A DNA stretch of 64,000 bases from Nitrosovibrio tenuis. Lineage in GTDB: Bacteria > Pseudomonadota > Gammaproteobacteria > Burkholderiales > Nitrosomonadaceae. The DNA is taken from contig NZ_FOBH01000002.1 in NCBI RefSeq assembly GCF_900109785.1, positions 1 through 64,000 on the forward strand. Reading direction: 5' to 3'. The notes under the pieces are model-generated. The model ran no database searches. It had not been told where the DNA came from and saw only the letters and a list, made by a program, of their open reading frames with translations. The position numbers and the translations under genes are program-made. Below, in pieces: positions 26,915-36,041 of this stretch (positions are counted from its first letter, which is position 1; each line of letters opens with the position of its first letter).

Positions 26915-27232
26915 ATGAATGAGCCTGCATTAATCCGGCGGGTTGGCGTCAAGGCCGAGCGCAAGTTGAAGGGCCGGCGGACGCAGCGCGATGCCGCGCG
27001 GCTGGTGTGGTCCGGCTTATCCATGATCGGGCTTGTTGGCTGGTCGGTAGTATTGCCAACCGTGCTTGGCGCCGCGCTCGGCGCATGGCTGGATCAGCGC
27101 TACCCCATGAGCCATTCCTGGACGCTAACGCTCCTGTTTGCCGGTCTGTTCGTCGGTTGTTTGAATGCCTGGCATTGGGTAGCCAGGGAAGACAGGGAAA
27201 CCGACGAGCGGGAGAAGGATCACCATGAATGA
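26915..27232 (+). CDS. atpQ: N-ATPase accessory subunit AtpQ (AtpI/AtpZ-like)
   Basis: A 105-residue membrane protein with a basic N-terminus and two helices (MIGLVGWSVVLPTVLGAALGAW and LTLLFAGLFVGCLNAWHWV). Two-helix AtpQ/AtpI-like proteins at this position are a hallmark of N-ATPase operons and may help assemble the c-ring or bind Mg2+. The ATG at 26915 has a GGGAG site upstream; a GTG at 26885, overlapping atpC, would add ten charged residues. Confidence 0.82.
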   Translation: MNEPALIRRVGVKAERKLKGRRTQRDAARLVWSGLSMIGLVGWSVVLPTVLGAALGAWLDQRYPMSHSWTLTLLFAGLFVGCLNAWHWVAREDRETDEREKDHHE

Positions 27233-27551
27233 AATCCTGGATGAGATGCTGGCCTCGATGTTCCTGTTAACGCCGCCGCTAGCAACCGGCGTCCTGCTGG
27301 GAGCGATGTTTTTCATAGGCCTGTGGTGGACGGTTCGCCGCGGCCTTTCCTCCCGCCGGCCGGGGTCCTGGTTCATTTGCAGCATGGTGCTGCGGATGAG
27401 CCTTGCCGTGAGCGGGTTCCATTTTTTGTTGACCCTGCCGGGCAGTGGATGGAAAACGCTGGCCGCAGGCCTGCTTGGATTTATCATCGCCAGGCTGGCG
27501 GCAACGCGGCTTTTGCCAATTGCAGAGTCATTAGTAAAAAAACAGTTTTAG
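27225..27551 (+). CDS. atpR: N-ATPase accessory subunit AtpR
   Basis: A 108-residue protein with three predicted membrane helices (PPLATGVLLGAMFFIGLWW, a middle one at SMVLRMSLAVSGFHFLL, and TLAAGLLGFIIARLAA). Conserved Arg residues in the helices are typical of AtpR, which has been proposed to interact with the acidic c-subunit sites. It overlaps atpQ by eight bases. AtpR is found only in N-ATPase operons, which supports the classification. Confidence 0.85.
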   Translation: MNEILDEMLASMFLLTPPLATGVLLGAMFFIGLWWTVRRGLSSRRPGSWFICSMVLRMSLAVSGFHFLLTLPGSGWKTLAAGLLGFIIARLAATRLLPIAESLVKKQF

Positions 27552-27569
27552 CCAGCAGCCCCGCAAGCC

Positions 27570-28319
27570 ATGCACCTTAGTCCTGATGACCTTATATTTT
27601 GGCAGTATGGGTTTCTGAAACTGAACGCTACGATTTTATATACCTGGGGCCTCATGCTTATCCTGGCTGCCGGCTCAAAAATCGTGACCCGCAGACTCTC
27701 CATCGGGCTGGAACGCGCGCACGGGCAAAATTTGCTGGAAATTGTAATTATCGCAACTTACAAGCATATTGAAGACGTGGGTTTGCGCCAGCCACGGAGA
27801 TATCTCAGCTTCGTCGGCACGCTGTTTCTGTTTATCGCGATAGCCAGCCTCTTTACGATCATTCCGGGTTATGCACCGCCGACCGGCTCGCTCTCTACGA
27901 CGGCGGCACTCGCGCTTTGCGTATTTTTTGCCGTGCCGTTATACGGTATAAAAGAACAGGGGCTGGCCCGCTATCTTCGCTCTTACCTCGAGCCGATGCC
28001 TATCATGCTGCCGTTCAACATAATTGGTGAGTTCTCGCGCACCCTCGCTCTGGCTGTTCGCCTGTTCGGCAATATGATGAGCGGAACGATGATTCTTGCG
28101 ATTCTGCTGGCGATCACTCCGTTCATCTTTCCTGTGATCCTGAGTGCGCTCGGCCTGCTGACAGGTATGGTTCAAGCCTATATTTTCAGCATTCTTGCCA
28201 CGGTTTATATTGCCGCAGCTACGAATAGCGCTCGCCCGGATTCCATGAGGCCCAATCGTTCTTCTCTTCAGGAGAACGTGGCTAAAGCGGATAAGCCTGC
28301 TCTGGAAAGGGAAAAATAA
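27570..28319 (+). CDS. atpB: N-type ATPase Fo subunit a
   Basis: A 249-residue membrane subunit forming the ion half-channels. The essential stator Arg lies in SRTLALAVRLFGNMMSG. Five or six helices are visible, and the last one (GMVQAYIFSILATVYIAAA) has the conserved Gln. The charged C-terminal tail of about 30 residues is longer than usual. Confidence 0.93.
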   Translation: MHLSPDDLIFWQYGFLKLNATILYTWGLMLILAAGSKIVTRRLSIGLERAHGQNLLEIVIIATYKHIEDVGLRQPRRYLSFVGTLFLFIAIASLFTIIPGYAPPTGSLSTTAALALCVFFAVPLYGIKEQGLARYLRSYLEPMPIMLPFNIIGEFSRTLALAVRLFGNMMSGTMILAILLAITPFIFPVILSALGLLTGMVQAYIFSILATVYIAAATNSARPDSMRPNRSSLQENVAKADKPALEREK

Positions 28320-28397
28320 AAGTGCCATCAGATGACTTCCAAAACATTGCTCCCGGAATGTTTCACCCATGCAAGAATACGAATCGAAGGAGAGATC

Positions 28398-28679
28398 ATG
28401 GATAGCATCACGCTTATCGCAATCGTATCAATTATTACGGCAGGCCTGACAATCAGCATTGGCGTGATCGCCCCAGCGCTGGGGGAAGGGAGAGCGGTCT
28501 CCACGGCACTGAGTTCGCTGGCGCAGCAGCCCGACGCGGCCACGACCATTACCCGAACATTGTTTGTCGGGCTTGCGATAATAGAATCGACGGCAATCTA
28601 TTGTTTTGTGGTCTCCATGATCCTGATCTTCGCCAATCCATTCTGGAATTACGCAATCACCGGGGCTGCGGGAAAATAA
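28398..28679 (+). CDS. atpE: N-type ATPase Fo subunit c, double-carboxylate
   Basis: A 93-residue c subunit with two helices. The second carries IIESTAIY: Glu63, Ser64, Thr65 and Tyr68 match the Na+-binding ESTxxY signature of sodium ATP synthases. The first has APALGEGRA, placing Glu30 where sodium enzymes have Gln. Two carboxylates per subunit are typical of N-ATPases. Whether the ring moves Na+ or H+ cannot be read from this. The ATG at 28398 follows AAGGAGAG; an upstream start at 28332 is not family-like. Confidence 0.93.
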   Translation: MDSITLIAIVSIITAGLTISIGVIAPALGEGRAVSTALSSLAQQPDAATTITRTLFVGLAIIESTAIYCFVVSMILIFANPFWNYAITGAAGK

Positions 28680-28682
28680 TCT

Positions 28683-29543
28683 GTGCTGATCGACTGGTTC
28701 ACCGTTATTGCACAGGCCGTCAACTTTCTCATTCTGGTATGGCTGCTGAAACGCCTTCTCTACCAACCCATACTCGAAGCCCTTGATGCGAGGGAAAGGC
28801 GCATTGCCGCCGAACTCGCCGATGCCAATGCAAAAAAAATGGAAGCGGAGAAGGAGCGCCATGTGTTCCAGCAGAAAAATGATGAGTTCGACTTGCAGCG
28901 GGCCGAGCTTTTGCGCAAGGCCGTGGATGAGGCGCGAGCCGAACGCGGGCGGCTGATCGCTGCGGCACGGCAGGATGCGCAAGAACTCCGAGCCAAGTGG
29001 GAGAGGGCGTTAAAACTTGAATACCATAACCTGAGCCAGGCCATTGCCCGCCAAACATGCGCGGAAGTATTTGCCATTGCTCGAAGGGTCCTGGCTGATC
29101 TGGCCAATACCACGCTTGAAGCGCATATGGTGGAAGCATTTATTAAACGGCTGCGCAAGCTTGGTCATGAGGAAAAGGTACAGCTGACTTCGGCCGTCAG
29201 GATGCCTGCGCTCGTGACCTCCGTTGCAGCCGGCGATGAAAAGCTTGTGCCGGGGATTATGGTTCGTAGCGTATTTGAGTTGTCTGCAGCGCAGCAAAGT
29301 ATGATTGAGTCTGTGCTCAAGGAAATTCTTGGCGGGGAAGTTCCATTTGAGGTTCCCGTCCGGTTTGCGGCCAAGCCGGATCTGATCAGCGGCATTGAAG
29401 TCGTCATGAATGGGTATAAGTTGGCGTGGCACGTCGCGGACTATCTCGCTTCGATGGAAAAGGAGATAGAGGAAGTTCTTAAAACACATTTTCAACCCGA
29501 ATCCGAATCGGAACTGAAATCCCAGGCCGAAGACAAAGCATAG
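28683..29543 (+). CDS. atpF: N-type ATPase subunit b with delta-like C-terminal domain
   Basis: A 286-residue peripheral-stalk subunit starting at GTG. One membrane helix (VIAQAVNFLILVWLLKRLL) is followed by a long charged coiled coil (to about 150). The C-terminal about 100 residues (SVFELSAAQQSMIESVLKEI and ISGIEVVMNGYKLAWHV) resemble the OSCP/delta subunit. N-ATPase operons lack a separate delta gene and use such a b-delta fusion, so the absence of atpH here is normal. Confidence 0.9.
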   Translation: MLIDWFTVIAQAVNFLILVWLLKRLLYQPILEALDARERRIAAELADANAKKMEAEKERHVFQQKNDEFDLQRAELLRKAVDEARAERGRLIAAARQDAQELRAKWERALKLEYHNLSQAIARQTCAEVFAIARRVLADLANTTLEAHMVEAFIKRLRKLGHEEKVQLTSAVRMPALVTSVAAGDEKLVPGIMVRSVFELSAAQQSMIESVLKEILGGEVPFEVPVRFAAKPDLISGIEVVMNGYKLAWHVADYLASMEKEIEEVLKTHFQPESESELKSQAEDKA

Positions 29544-29641
29544 TAATTTTCAAAAGGTTTCTCTGTCGCGTTGGGAAACACCTTTGTCGCTTCCAGACCC
29601 TTAAACCGAGCTGAAACCTTCTTGAAGGCTATAAACTGGTA

Positions 29642-31201
29642 ATGCAAGAGATTTTCAATCAGGTGTTTGTACATATGGGGCGGGTACGGGAAGCGTGGGA
29701 GCCCCAACTCAAATTGCATGAGACAGGCACGATCACCAGCATTGCATCGGGGATTGCAAAGGTATCCGGTCTTCCCGGCGTTGGATTCGAGGAGGCGCTC
29801 AGGTTCCCCGGGAATTCGTATGGCATAGCATTCAATATCGAAGAGGATGAAATCGGGGTGGTGTTGCTTGACGATTATTTCCATCTTCATACCGGTGATG
29901 AAGTAGAGCGCCTGGGACACGTCATGGATGTGGCGGTGGATGACGAATTGATCGGGCGAGTCATCGATCCATTGGGGCGGCCCCTGGACGGCAAACCACG
30001 GATTACGTCCGCAAAACGGCTGCCGATAGAACGTCCGGCTCCGGGTATCATCGACCGGGCACCTGTCACAGTGCCCCTGCAAACTGGGATCAAGGCCATC
30101 GATGCGCTGATACCGATCGGTCGTGGCCAGCGGGAACTGATTCTGGGTGACCGGCAAACAGGCAAAACCGCAATTGCGCTCGACACCATTTTGAATCAAC
30201 GCGACGAGAATATCGTCTGCATATACTGTGCAATCGGCGTACATGCATCCGGCATAGCCAGGGCAATCGCGACTTTGCGGGAAAAAGGCGCGATGGGTTA
30301 CACCATTGTGGTTGTGGCGGAAGGCAACGCGCCCCCGGGACTCATTTATACCGCCCCTTACGCTGCCACGAGCATTGGTGAGCACTTTATGGAGAAGGGC
30401 CGCGATGTGCTGATCATATATGATGACCTTACGCACCACGCGCGTGCTTATCGAGAGCTGTCTTTGCTGCTGCGTCGGCCTCCGGGGCGGGAAGCCTATC
30501 CCGGCGACATCTTTTATATCCACTCGCGGCTACTGGAGCGAGCCACTCATCTGCGCACCGAGCTCGGCGGCGGTTCATTGACTGCGCTTCCAATTATCGA
30601 GACAGAGGCGCAGGATATTTCTGCCTATATTCCCACCAATCTCATCTCTATCACGGACGGTCAGATTTACCTTTCGCCTACATTGTTCGAATTGGGCATT
30701 TTGCCTGCTATTGATGTGGCCAAATCCGTGTCGCGTGTGGGCGGCAAAGCGCAGCGCGCCGTTTATCTCGCAGTGGCTGGGGACCTGAAGCTCGACTATG
30801 CGCAGTTTGAAGAGCTGGAAACTTTTGCGCGGTTTGGCGCCAGGATGGATGAAAATACTCGGAAGATTATCGAGCATGGACGGCGCATTCGTGCATGCCT
30901 CAAGCAACCCGAATCTTCGCCGGTTACTGTAATCGAACAAATCGCGGTACTTTTGGCGCTGACCGCCAGACTTTTCGACGATGTACCGCTCGATCGGATG
31001 GCTGATGCCGAGCTGGCGGTAAGGCAGGCAGCAGCAGGCCTGACTGCCGGGGGGCGAGAGGAGAGCAAGACAGTCGAGAATTTAAATGATGCAGAGCGTG
31101 AATCCATAATCCAGATCGCCAGTAAGGCGCTCATCGCTTTGGGATTCATCCCTGAACCTCGCAAGTCCGGCCCTCAGGAAAGCGAAAGCAGACCAGGCTG
31201 A
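29642..31201 (+). CDS. atpA: N-type ATPase F1 subunit alpha
   Basis: A 519-residue non-catalytic alpha subunit with GDRQTGKTAIAL (Walker A) and the conserved SRVGGKAQ region containing the Arg finger. It lies 98 bases after atpF. In other N-ATPase operons the gamma gene follows immediately; here the next gene is an unrelated polysaccharide protein 42 bases on. The C-terminal end appears complete (SIIQIASKALIALGF). Confidence 0.95.
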   Translation: MQEIFNQVFVHMGRVREAWEPQLKLHETGTITSIASGIAKVSGLPGVGFEEALRFPGNSYGIAFNIEEDEIGVVLLDDYFHLHTGDEVERLGHVMDVAVDDELIGRVIDPLGRPLDGKPRITSAKRLPIERPAPGIIDRAPVTVPLQTGIKAIDALIPIGRGQRELILGDRQTGKTAIALDTILNQRDENIVCIYCAIGVHASGIARAIATLREKGAMGYTIVVVAEGNAPPGLIYTAPYAATSIGEHFMEKGRDVLIIYDDLTHHARAYRELSLLLRRPPGREAYPGDIFYIHSRLLERATHLRTELGGGSLTALPIIETEAQDISAYIPTNLISITDGQIYLSPTLFELGILPAIDVAKSVSRVGGKAQRAVYLAVAGDLKLDYAQFEELETFARFGARMDENTRKIIEHGRRIRACLKQPESSPVTVIEQIAVLLALTARLFDDVPLDRMADAELAVRQAAAGLTAGGREESKTVENLNDAERESIIQIASKALIALGFIPEPRKSGPQESESRPG

Positions 31202-31243
31202 AAGCGAACGGAAGCCGGCATTTTTAAAAAAATCGAGGATACT

Positions 31244-32161
31244 GTGCGTTGGTATGTTAAAGCGGTACGCGGGGAGTTGAGATACTTCTGGAATTTGACC
31301 AGTTCACGTTTAAGAAAGAAGAAGTCGTATGGCAAGCCTTTGGTGAGATATCGCCATAAAGGACTTGTAACGCCGAATTACGACCAGCCCGTTTGTTTCT
31401 TCTGTAGCTATGACAAACAGAATCTTGTCAGGAAGAATGTGTACTACTACCTTGATGCGCTTGCAGTGGCGGGATTCAACACCATATTCATCAGCTCGAG
31501 CGACGGCATTTCGGACATAGATTTGAAAAAACTGTCGGAATACTGTATCTGCATAATCAATCGGGAGAATAAAGGCTATGATTTTTATGGATGGAAAACA
31601 GGGCTCGAAGAATATCCCCAATACAAATCTCACGCCGCTCTTTTGTTAGCTAATGACAGTGTTCTCGGCCCCCTTTTCAGCATCGACGATTTGGTTCCAA
31701 ATATGGAACGTTGCGATGCGGATATTATTGGAATGACAGATTCTCTGCGTTTTTATCCCCATCTACAATCGTATTTCCTCTATTGTAAAAAGTCTGTCAT
31801 TGTCTCTGACGATTTCATCAATTTTTTTAACCAGGTGGATGTTCTGGAACTCAAGGAGGCAATAATCAGACGATACGAAGTAGGTTTTTCCCGGTTGCTG
31901 GGTCTTCGATTCAGTGCCGCAGCACTGTATGGCCTGAAACACGTCCTGGAGCGTGTCAGCTATGAGGAGAGGCCAAAAATGTGGATAGAGCCCACCTTCC
32001 ATTTATGGAAAACGCTTATTACCGAGTTCAAATTTCCGTTTATAAAAAAAAGCCTGTTGGCGCGGAAGGGCGTAAGCATCAAGGAGATTTCCGAAGTGCT
32101 TGCAACAGCAAATTCGGATTATAACGTAGAGATTTTAAATGACTGGCTGCGTGGTGGATGA
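31244..32161 (+). CDS. RgpF-family (rhamnan synthesis F-like) protein
   Basis: A 305-residue protein with features of the RgpF family involved in rhamnose-polysaccharide assembly: VCFFCSYDKQN, LDALAVAGFNTIFISSS, ENKGYDFYGWKTGL and LLLANDSVLGPL. These proteins are usually glycosyltransferase-like and act at the cytoplasmic face of the membrane. It starts at a GTG in the place normally taken by atpG and is more AT-rich than the ATPase genes, which suggests separate acquisition. The ABC exporter converging on it and the methyltransferase beyond could be part of the same surface-polysaccharide set. Confidence 0.8.
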   Translation: MRWYVKAVRGELRYFWNLTSSRLRKKKSYGKPLVRYRHKGLVTPNYDQPVCFFCSYDKQNLVRKNVYYYLDALAVAGFNTIFISSSDGISDIDLKKLSEYCICIINRENKGYDFYGWKTGLEEYPQYKSHAALLLANDSVLGPLFSIDDLVPNMERCDADIIGMTDSLRFYPHLQSYFLYCKKSVIVSDDFINFFNQVDVLELKEAIIRRYEVGFSRLLGLRFSAAALYGLKHVLERVSYEERPKMWIEPTFHLWKTLITEFKFPFIKKSLLARKGVSIKEISEVLATANSDYNVEILNDWLRGG

Positions 32162-32249
32162 TCGGCACTTGATGGAAATCGCCGTATATGCTCCCCTATG
32201 AGATACGTCTCGTCCCCGGTGGCGCTATGCGCCCGCCAATCCGTTAATC

Positions 32250-34004
32250 CTACAGGGAGCCCGATGCGCTCATCCGCGACCCGGACGATACAACTCCCGC
32301 ATCGCTTTCCAACTTGGATAAGCGTTGCAGCCGCTCCGCTTTGCCTTTGGAAAGAGTAAATATATGGTCTGCGACATTGATAAGGGCGGGCTGATGGGAT
32401 ATTGCAACAACGGTAAGGCTTCGTGCCAGATCCCGCAAGGTTTCACAAACCAGTCGTTCGCTATCGGGATCGAGCGCGCTGGTGGGTTCGTCAAGCAGCA
32501 GAAAACGCGGTTGATGAGCCAATGCCCGGGCAATCGCAATGCGCTGGCGCTGCCCGCCAGATAGCAGGCCGCCGCGTTCCCCAACTACCGTATGCAGCCC
32601 TTCCGGAAGGGCGCTGACGAAATCCCAGGCGCCGGCTTGGCGCAGCGCCCTTTCTGCGTCGGCTTCAACCAGATCCGGTGCGCCGACAATGATGTTGCTG
32701 AGGATGGTATCGTGCAGCAAGACATTTTCCTGGGCAACATAGCCGATCATGTGCCGCCATTCACGTGGATTGATTTCACGCAGAGATACGCCATCTATAA
32801 GAATCTCTCCCGACTTGGGTTCGGCCAGCGCACAAAGCAGGTCCAGCAGGGTGCTTTTGCCCACTCCCGAAGGCCCTGCAATTGTGGTAAACGAGTTCAC
32901 CGGAATTTCAAGGTTGAGATCCCGAAATATCGGCTTGGCGCCGTAATCGAAATGGATATGGCGCAAGCTGATCCCTTTTTGCAGCATGGGTGGCAGGGTC
33001 CCGCCGGTTCTTTCCGCCGCCGCGCGCGCTTCTTCAATCGCTGTTCGCAACGCCCAGTACGCGCTTTCCTGCGCAGTGAGGTTTTGATACTTCCGTTGTG
33101 TTTTGTTAAGCAAACCCAGGAGACGCGTGAGCAGGAAGGCAATTACCATTACCGATGGCAGTGAAAGCTCCCACATAACGAGGGCCAGATATAAACCCAT
33201 CGCCATAATGGCCGCCAGTATCGGTTCCTGGAGGGCTGTTAACGCTTCCCGCGCCATGACCTCTCGTCTCGTGGCCTTCTCCAGCTGCCTGGTTTGATCG
33301 CGTAGAATGGCTTCAGCGACATTATCCCGCGCCATGGCCTTGAGCGATTTTACCGAGCCGAGCACATCGGAAAGGTACGTCAACAGGTGGCGCAACAGTT
33401 GAGTCTGCTTCGCTCCGGCACGGCCGGTGGCACGGATTAACCGATGCAGCAGGTGCAGTATCACCATGCCGATCAGGAAAGAGGTAAGCGTTGCCTGCCA
33501 TGAAATAAACATGGCAACCGTTCCATAAACGATGACCTGCATTGCGAGCGCCAGAACTGTGGCGGCGTGCTCAAACCCATTGGCTGCGCGGTACGCCTCG
33601 GTAGCGACAGAGTTCGCCAGCGAACCCATGGGCTGCCGCAAATAGTATTGCCAGCGGCTGCCGAGCAATGCGTCAATAAGTTCCAGGCGCAGCGAAGTCG
33701 CGACATGGGCGACCGTATAACCAACCTGCCTGTTGGCTACCAGCAATATAAGGCTTTTCGTGATCATGCCGGCAACAATGATCAATAGCATCACGCCGAT
33801 GGTTGGTTCGATACCAACCCTTTGCAGCAATTGCACGATTTGCCGTCCGATATCGGAATTGGTGGGATCGCCTACGGCAATCGAAAGCAAAGGGAGAAGG
33901 GCGGTCAGGCTTAGTCCTTCGGCGATACCTGCTGCAAGCAGCGCGACCAGGACGTAGGTGGTGCGGCGGGGAAACAGCATGCAGTAGGTGAAGAGAGTAC
34001 GCAT
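32250..34004 (-). CDS. ABC exporter, fused permease and ATPase
   Basis: A 584-residue half-transporter. Residues 1-320 form the six-helix membrane domain (TTYVLVALLAAGIAEGLSL at the start). The ATPase domain has Walker A GPSGVGKST, Q-loop GYVAQENVLL, signature LSGGQRQRIA, Walker B RFLLLDEPTSALD and the H-loop VAISHQ. The protein would work as a homodimer exporting lipids, glycans or peptides. The neighbouring RgpF-like gene hints at a glycan substrate, but the genes converge and so are not co-transcribed. Confidence 0.9.
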   Translation of the reverse strand: MRTLFTYCMLFPRRTTYVLVALLAAGIAEGLSLTALLPLLSIAVGDPTNSDIGRQIVQLLQRVGIEPTIGVMLLIIVAGMITKSLILLVANRQVGYTVAHVATSLRLELIDALLGSRWQYYLRQPMGSLANSVATEAYRAANGFEHAATVLALAMQVIVYGTVAMFISWQATLTSFLIGMVILHLLHRLIRATGRAGAKQTQLLRHLLTYLSDVLGSVKSLKAMARDNVAEAILRDQTRQLEKATRREVMAREALTALQEPILAAIMAMGLYLALVMWELSLPSVMVIAFLLTRLLGLLNKTQRKYQNLTAQESAYWALRTAIEEARAAAERTGGTLPPMLQKGISLRHIHFDYGAKPIFRDLNLEIPVNSFTTIAGPSGVGKSTLLDLLCALAEPKSGEILIDGVSLREINPREWRHMIGYVAQENVLLHDTILSNIIVGAPDLVEADAERALRQAGAWDFVSALPEGLHTVVGERGGLLSGGQRQRIAIARALAHQPRFLLLDEPTSALDPDSERLVCETLRDLARSLTVVAISHQPALINVADHIFTLSKGKAERLQRLSKLESDAGVVSSGSRMSASGSL

Positions 34005-34443
34005 AACCTGGATTTACGGAGTATGGACTATCATATCGGATAGTCCTTTGTAAAACCCGAACAATAAACCTCGGACAAGAGCTGTGTAATAGCCAATTTG
34101 GCGGACGGTGGCGCGAATATCGCCAATTTTAATGCCGTAAAACTTTTTGAGAAGATGTGGGTTCGCTGATAAGTTTACCAAGCCTGGATGAGTTCAGCAG
34201 ATGCTCGAGAATGCTCAATAGGCAGCTGAGCTGGAAACTGGGAACTTTGGGAACCAACACAACTTTAGGAACGAACAGTAACTTTAGGAGCTAACACAAA
34301 CCGGAGCCTATTCAGAAACCCCCGCGGGCGAATTCTATCATTTTATAGAATATAAATCAGCATATGGAGATTTTAGAGGCAGCGTTTATTCTTCCTTCAC
34401 TAGCGAAATACCACGCTATTTTTGGCGGTCCAGTTGAGGTTAA
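34005..34443. other. Intergenic stretch with a degenerate repeat
   Basis: About 440 bases with no gene that I can support. At 34243-34297 a unit of about 18 bases, AACTTTAGGAACGAACA and variants, occurs three times. AT-rich segments near 34330-34400 could be promoter DNA. No RNA gene recognised. Confidence 0.5.
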
Positions 34444-34668
34444 CTAATCGGTTTTTCGTACCCCGCGAAAATTAAGGGTAGCCAGCGCAACCTGGAGGCC
34501 GAGCACTGCAAAGGCCTCAGCGTACCATCCCCACACCACCCATAAAGCATTGCTGAGGAGAGAAAGCAAAAATCCGGCATGGCGTTTATGCTTGGATTGG
34601 GAAGTCAGCAACCAGACTGCAAGTATGTTCACTACCATTGCAGGCCACTGAAGTAGCGACAGATCCAT
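34444..34668 (-). CDS. Small membrane protein
   Basis: A 74-residue protein with two or three membrane helices (WPAMVVNILAVWLLTSQ, GFLLSLLSNALWVVWGWYA, and AVLGLQVALATLNFRGV). The pattern, including a WxxWG-like motif and the ending LNFRG, resembles small SemiSWEET/PnuC-like proteins, but I cannot assign a family. An AGGGAG site lies upstream of the ATG. Function unknown. Confidence 0.65.
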   Translation of the reverse strand: MDLSLLQWPAMVVNILAVWLLTSQSKHKRHAGFLLSLLSNALWVVWGWYAEAFAVLGLQVALATLNFRGVRKTD

Positions 34669-34866
34669 GTTTTACTCCCTAACGTCGCATATACGAAGCG
34701 CCAATTCATAAAGAGCCGCCTCACATCCTTTGGTTGCACCGTCAATCGAAGCCTTGCGGTTTCCCAACGCTGCTGCTCGAAGACTGGCGGTGGAAGGCGA
34801 GCTTTCAAGATCATTCCCGCTGCAGCTCAACACAAGAGACCGGCTTTCATGACAGCTGACGGGACA

Positions 34867-35580
34867 TCAATCGCTGACATTAGCTGAAGCGGCTCTGGCT
34901 GAGGATCGGGCTATAAAATACCCTTCCGTTTTCCGTGGTCCGTTGCTGAATACAGGCTCGACAACTATTTCCAGCCCTGCCTTACGGCACATTGCGGAAA
35001 ACGAGTGGAAAAACAAGCCCTCATTTTTGCCTGAGGGCAGGTTGAAGCAACTTAGCTCATCGAGTATAACCACGTAATCGGCTATTTGCGCGGCGTTAAT
35101 TAAAATCTCCTGAACTTTGGGTGAATTTATATAATAAAAAACTCCCAGAGCTAAAAATACATCCTGACGGCCCAGTTGCGGTATCAGTTTGGGTAGCCCG
35201 ATGTCATCGCATACGTAAAACGTATCGTTGGGAAATTGTTTGCGTGCAAAATCGATAGCGTTTTCATTAAGATCGACTCCACAATAAGTATGATGGGGAA
35301 TATGCTTCTTGATGAGGCGTAAAACATTTGCGCCGCTACAGCCAAATTCAAGTATTTTCGGACTGTCGCAGTGTATGTCGTTCATCAGTTTTTTTAGTTC
35401 AAGTATGACCGGTTCCCGTCCAAGGTACTGTTCCTGATATTCCAAATGACTATGGTTATCTTTTCGCCATGTAGTGCGATGCTTCATGGAAAAAATGAAA
35501 TCGGACATGTCCTTAGGCAAGGTCCGCACAATAGCTCTTCTTGTGATTTGTTTTATGGTTTTGAGTGGATTGTTCTGCAT
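34867..35580 (-). CDS. Class I SAM-dependent methyltransferase
   Basis: A 237-residue methyltransferase. The SAM-binding motif I is ILEFGCSGANVLRLI, followed by YCGVDLNENAIDFA (motif II) and FLALGVFYYIN. The type resembles small-molecule or glycan methyltransferases in surface-polysaccharide loci. A GGATAAAT sequence precedes the ATG. Co-directional with the small membrane protein downstream; substrate unknown. Confidence 0.85.
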   Translation of the reverse strand: MQNNPLKTIKQITRRAIVRTLPKDMSDFIFSMKHRTTWRKDNHSHLEYQEQYLGREPVILELKKLMNDIHCDSPKILEFGCSGANVLRLIKKHIPHHTYCGVDLNENAIDFARKQFPNDTFYVCDDIGLPKLIPQLGRQDVFLALGVFYYINSPKVQEILINAAQIADYVVILDELSCFNLPSGKNEGLFFHSFSAMCRKAGLEIVVEPVFSNGPRKTEGYFIARSSARAASANVSD

Positions 35581-36041
35581 TGAAATTTATCCTTTCAGCA
35601 AGCAATTGAATTACCGCATTGCGCACATCCACATATACGGATTGTGGATATAGGTTGGGGCATCATTTCAATCTTTTGTTGAGTGTTTGACTGAGCTGAT
35701 GGCTGTAAAACGAATTCATTATAGTATGGTATAAAGTAGTTAACGTTACAGCCTTCTTTGCAACAGAGTCGCCCACACCTAACGTGGCGACCAGAGCCCC
35801 GACCTGGCTCCCTTATGGGTTCCCTCACCCAGTTTCTCTCACCCGCGCTCTTCCGTTATTTTTCTAACCTGTGAATTCTGCCAGCTCAGCTTGTTGAGTT
35901 CTGTGTGCAATCGTACATACATGGAAGGTAACGTGAGGAATAATCTCCGGAGCTTGCTGCGCCTTCGGGTTCCAGGCTTCCCGTGACAGTCTGCCTATGA
36001 CAGTTTGCAAGCAATTATTCCGTTTGTATTAGAGGATGATC
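35581..36041. other. Intergenic stretch before ku
   Basis: About 460 bases between divergent genes. An open frame on the minus strand (35595-35828) has Cys-rich, low-complexity sequence and no ribosome site, and I do not accept it. The region should hold the promoters of the methyltransferase and of ku-ligD. Confidence 0.4.

Noticed and set aside
29492-30523. Minus-strand open frame of 343 codons opposite atpA
   Set aside because: It lies inside a strongly conserved alpha-subunit gene and its product resembles no family.
34632-34814. Minus-strand 60-codon frame before the small membrane protein
   Set aside because: Overlaps the start of the better-supported membrane protein and has no family features.
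35595-35828. Minus-strand 77-codon frame upstream of ku
   Set aside because: Cys/Arg-rich random-looking sequence and no ribosome site.
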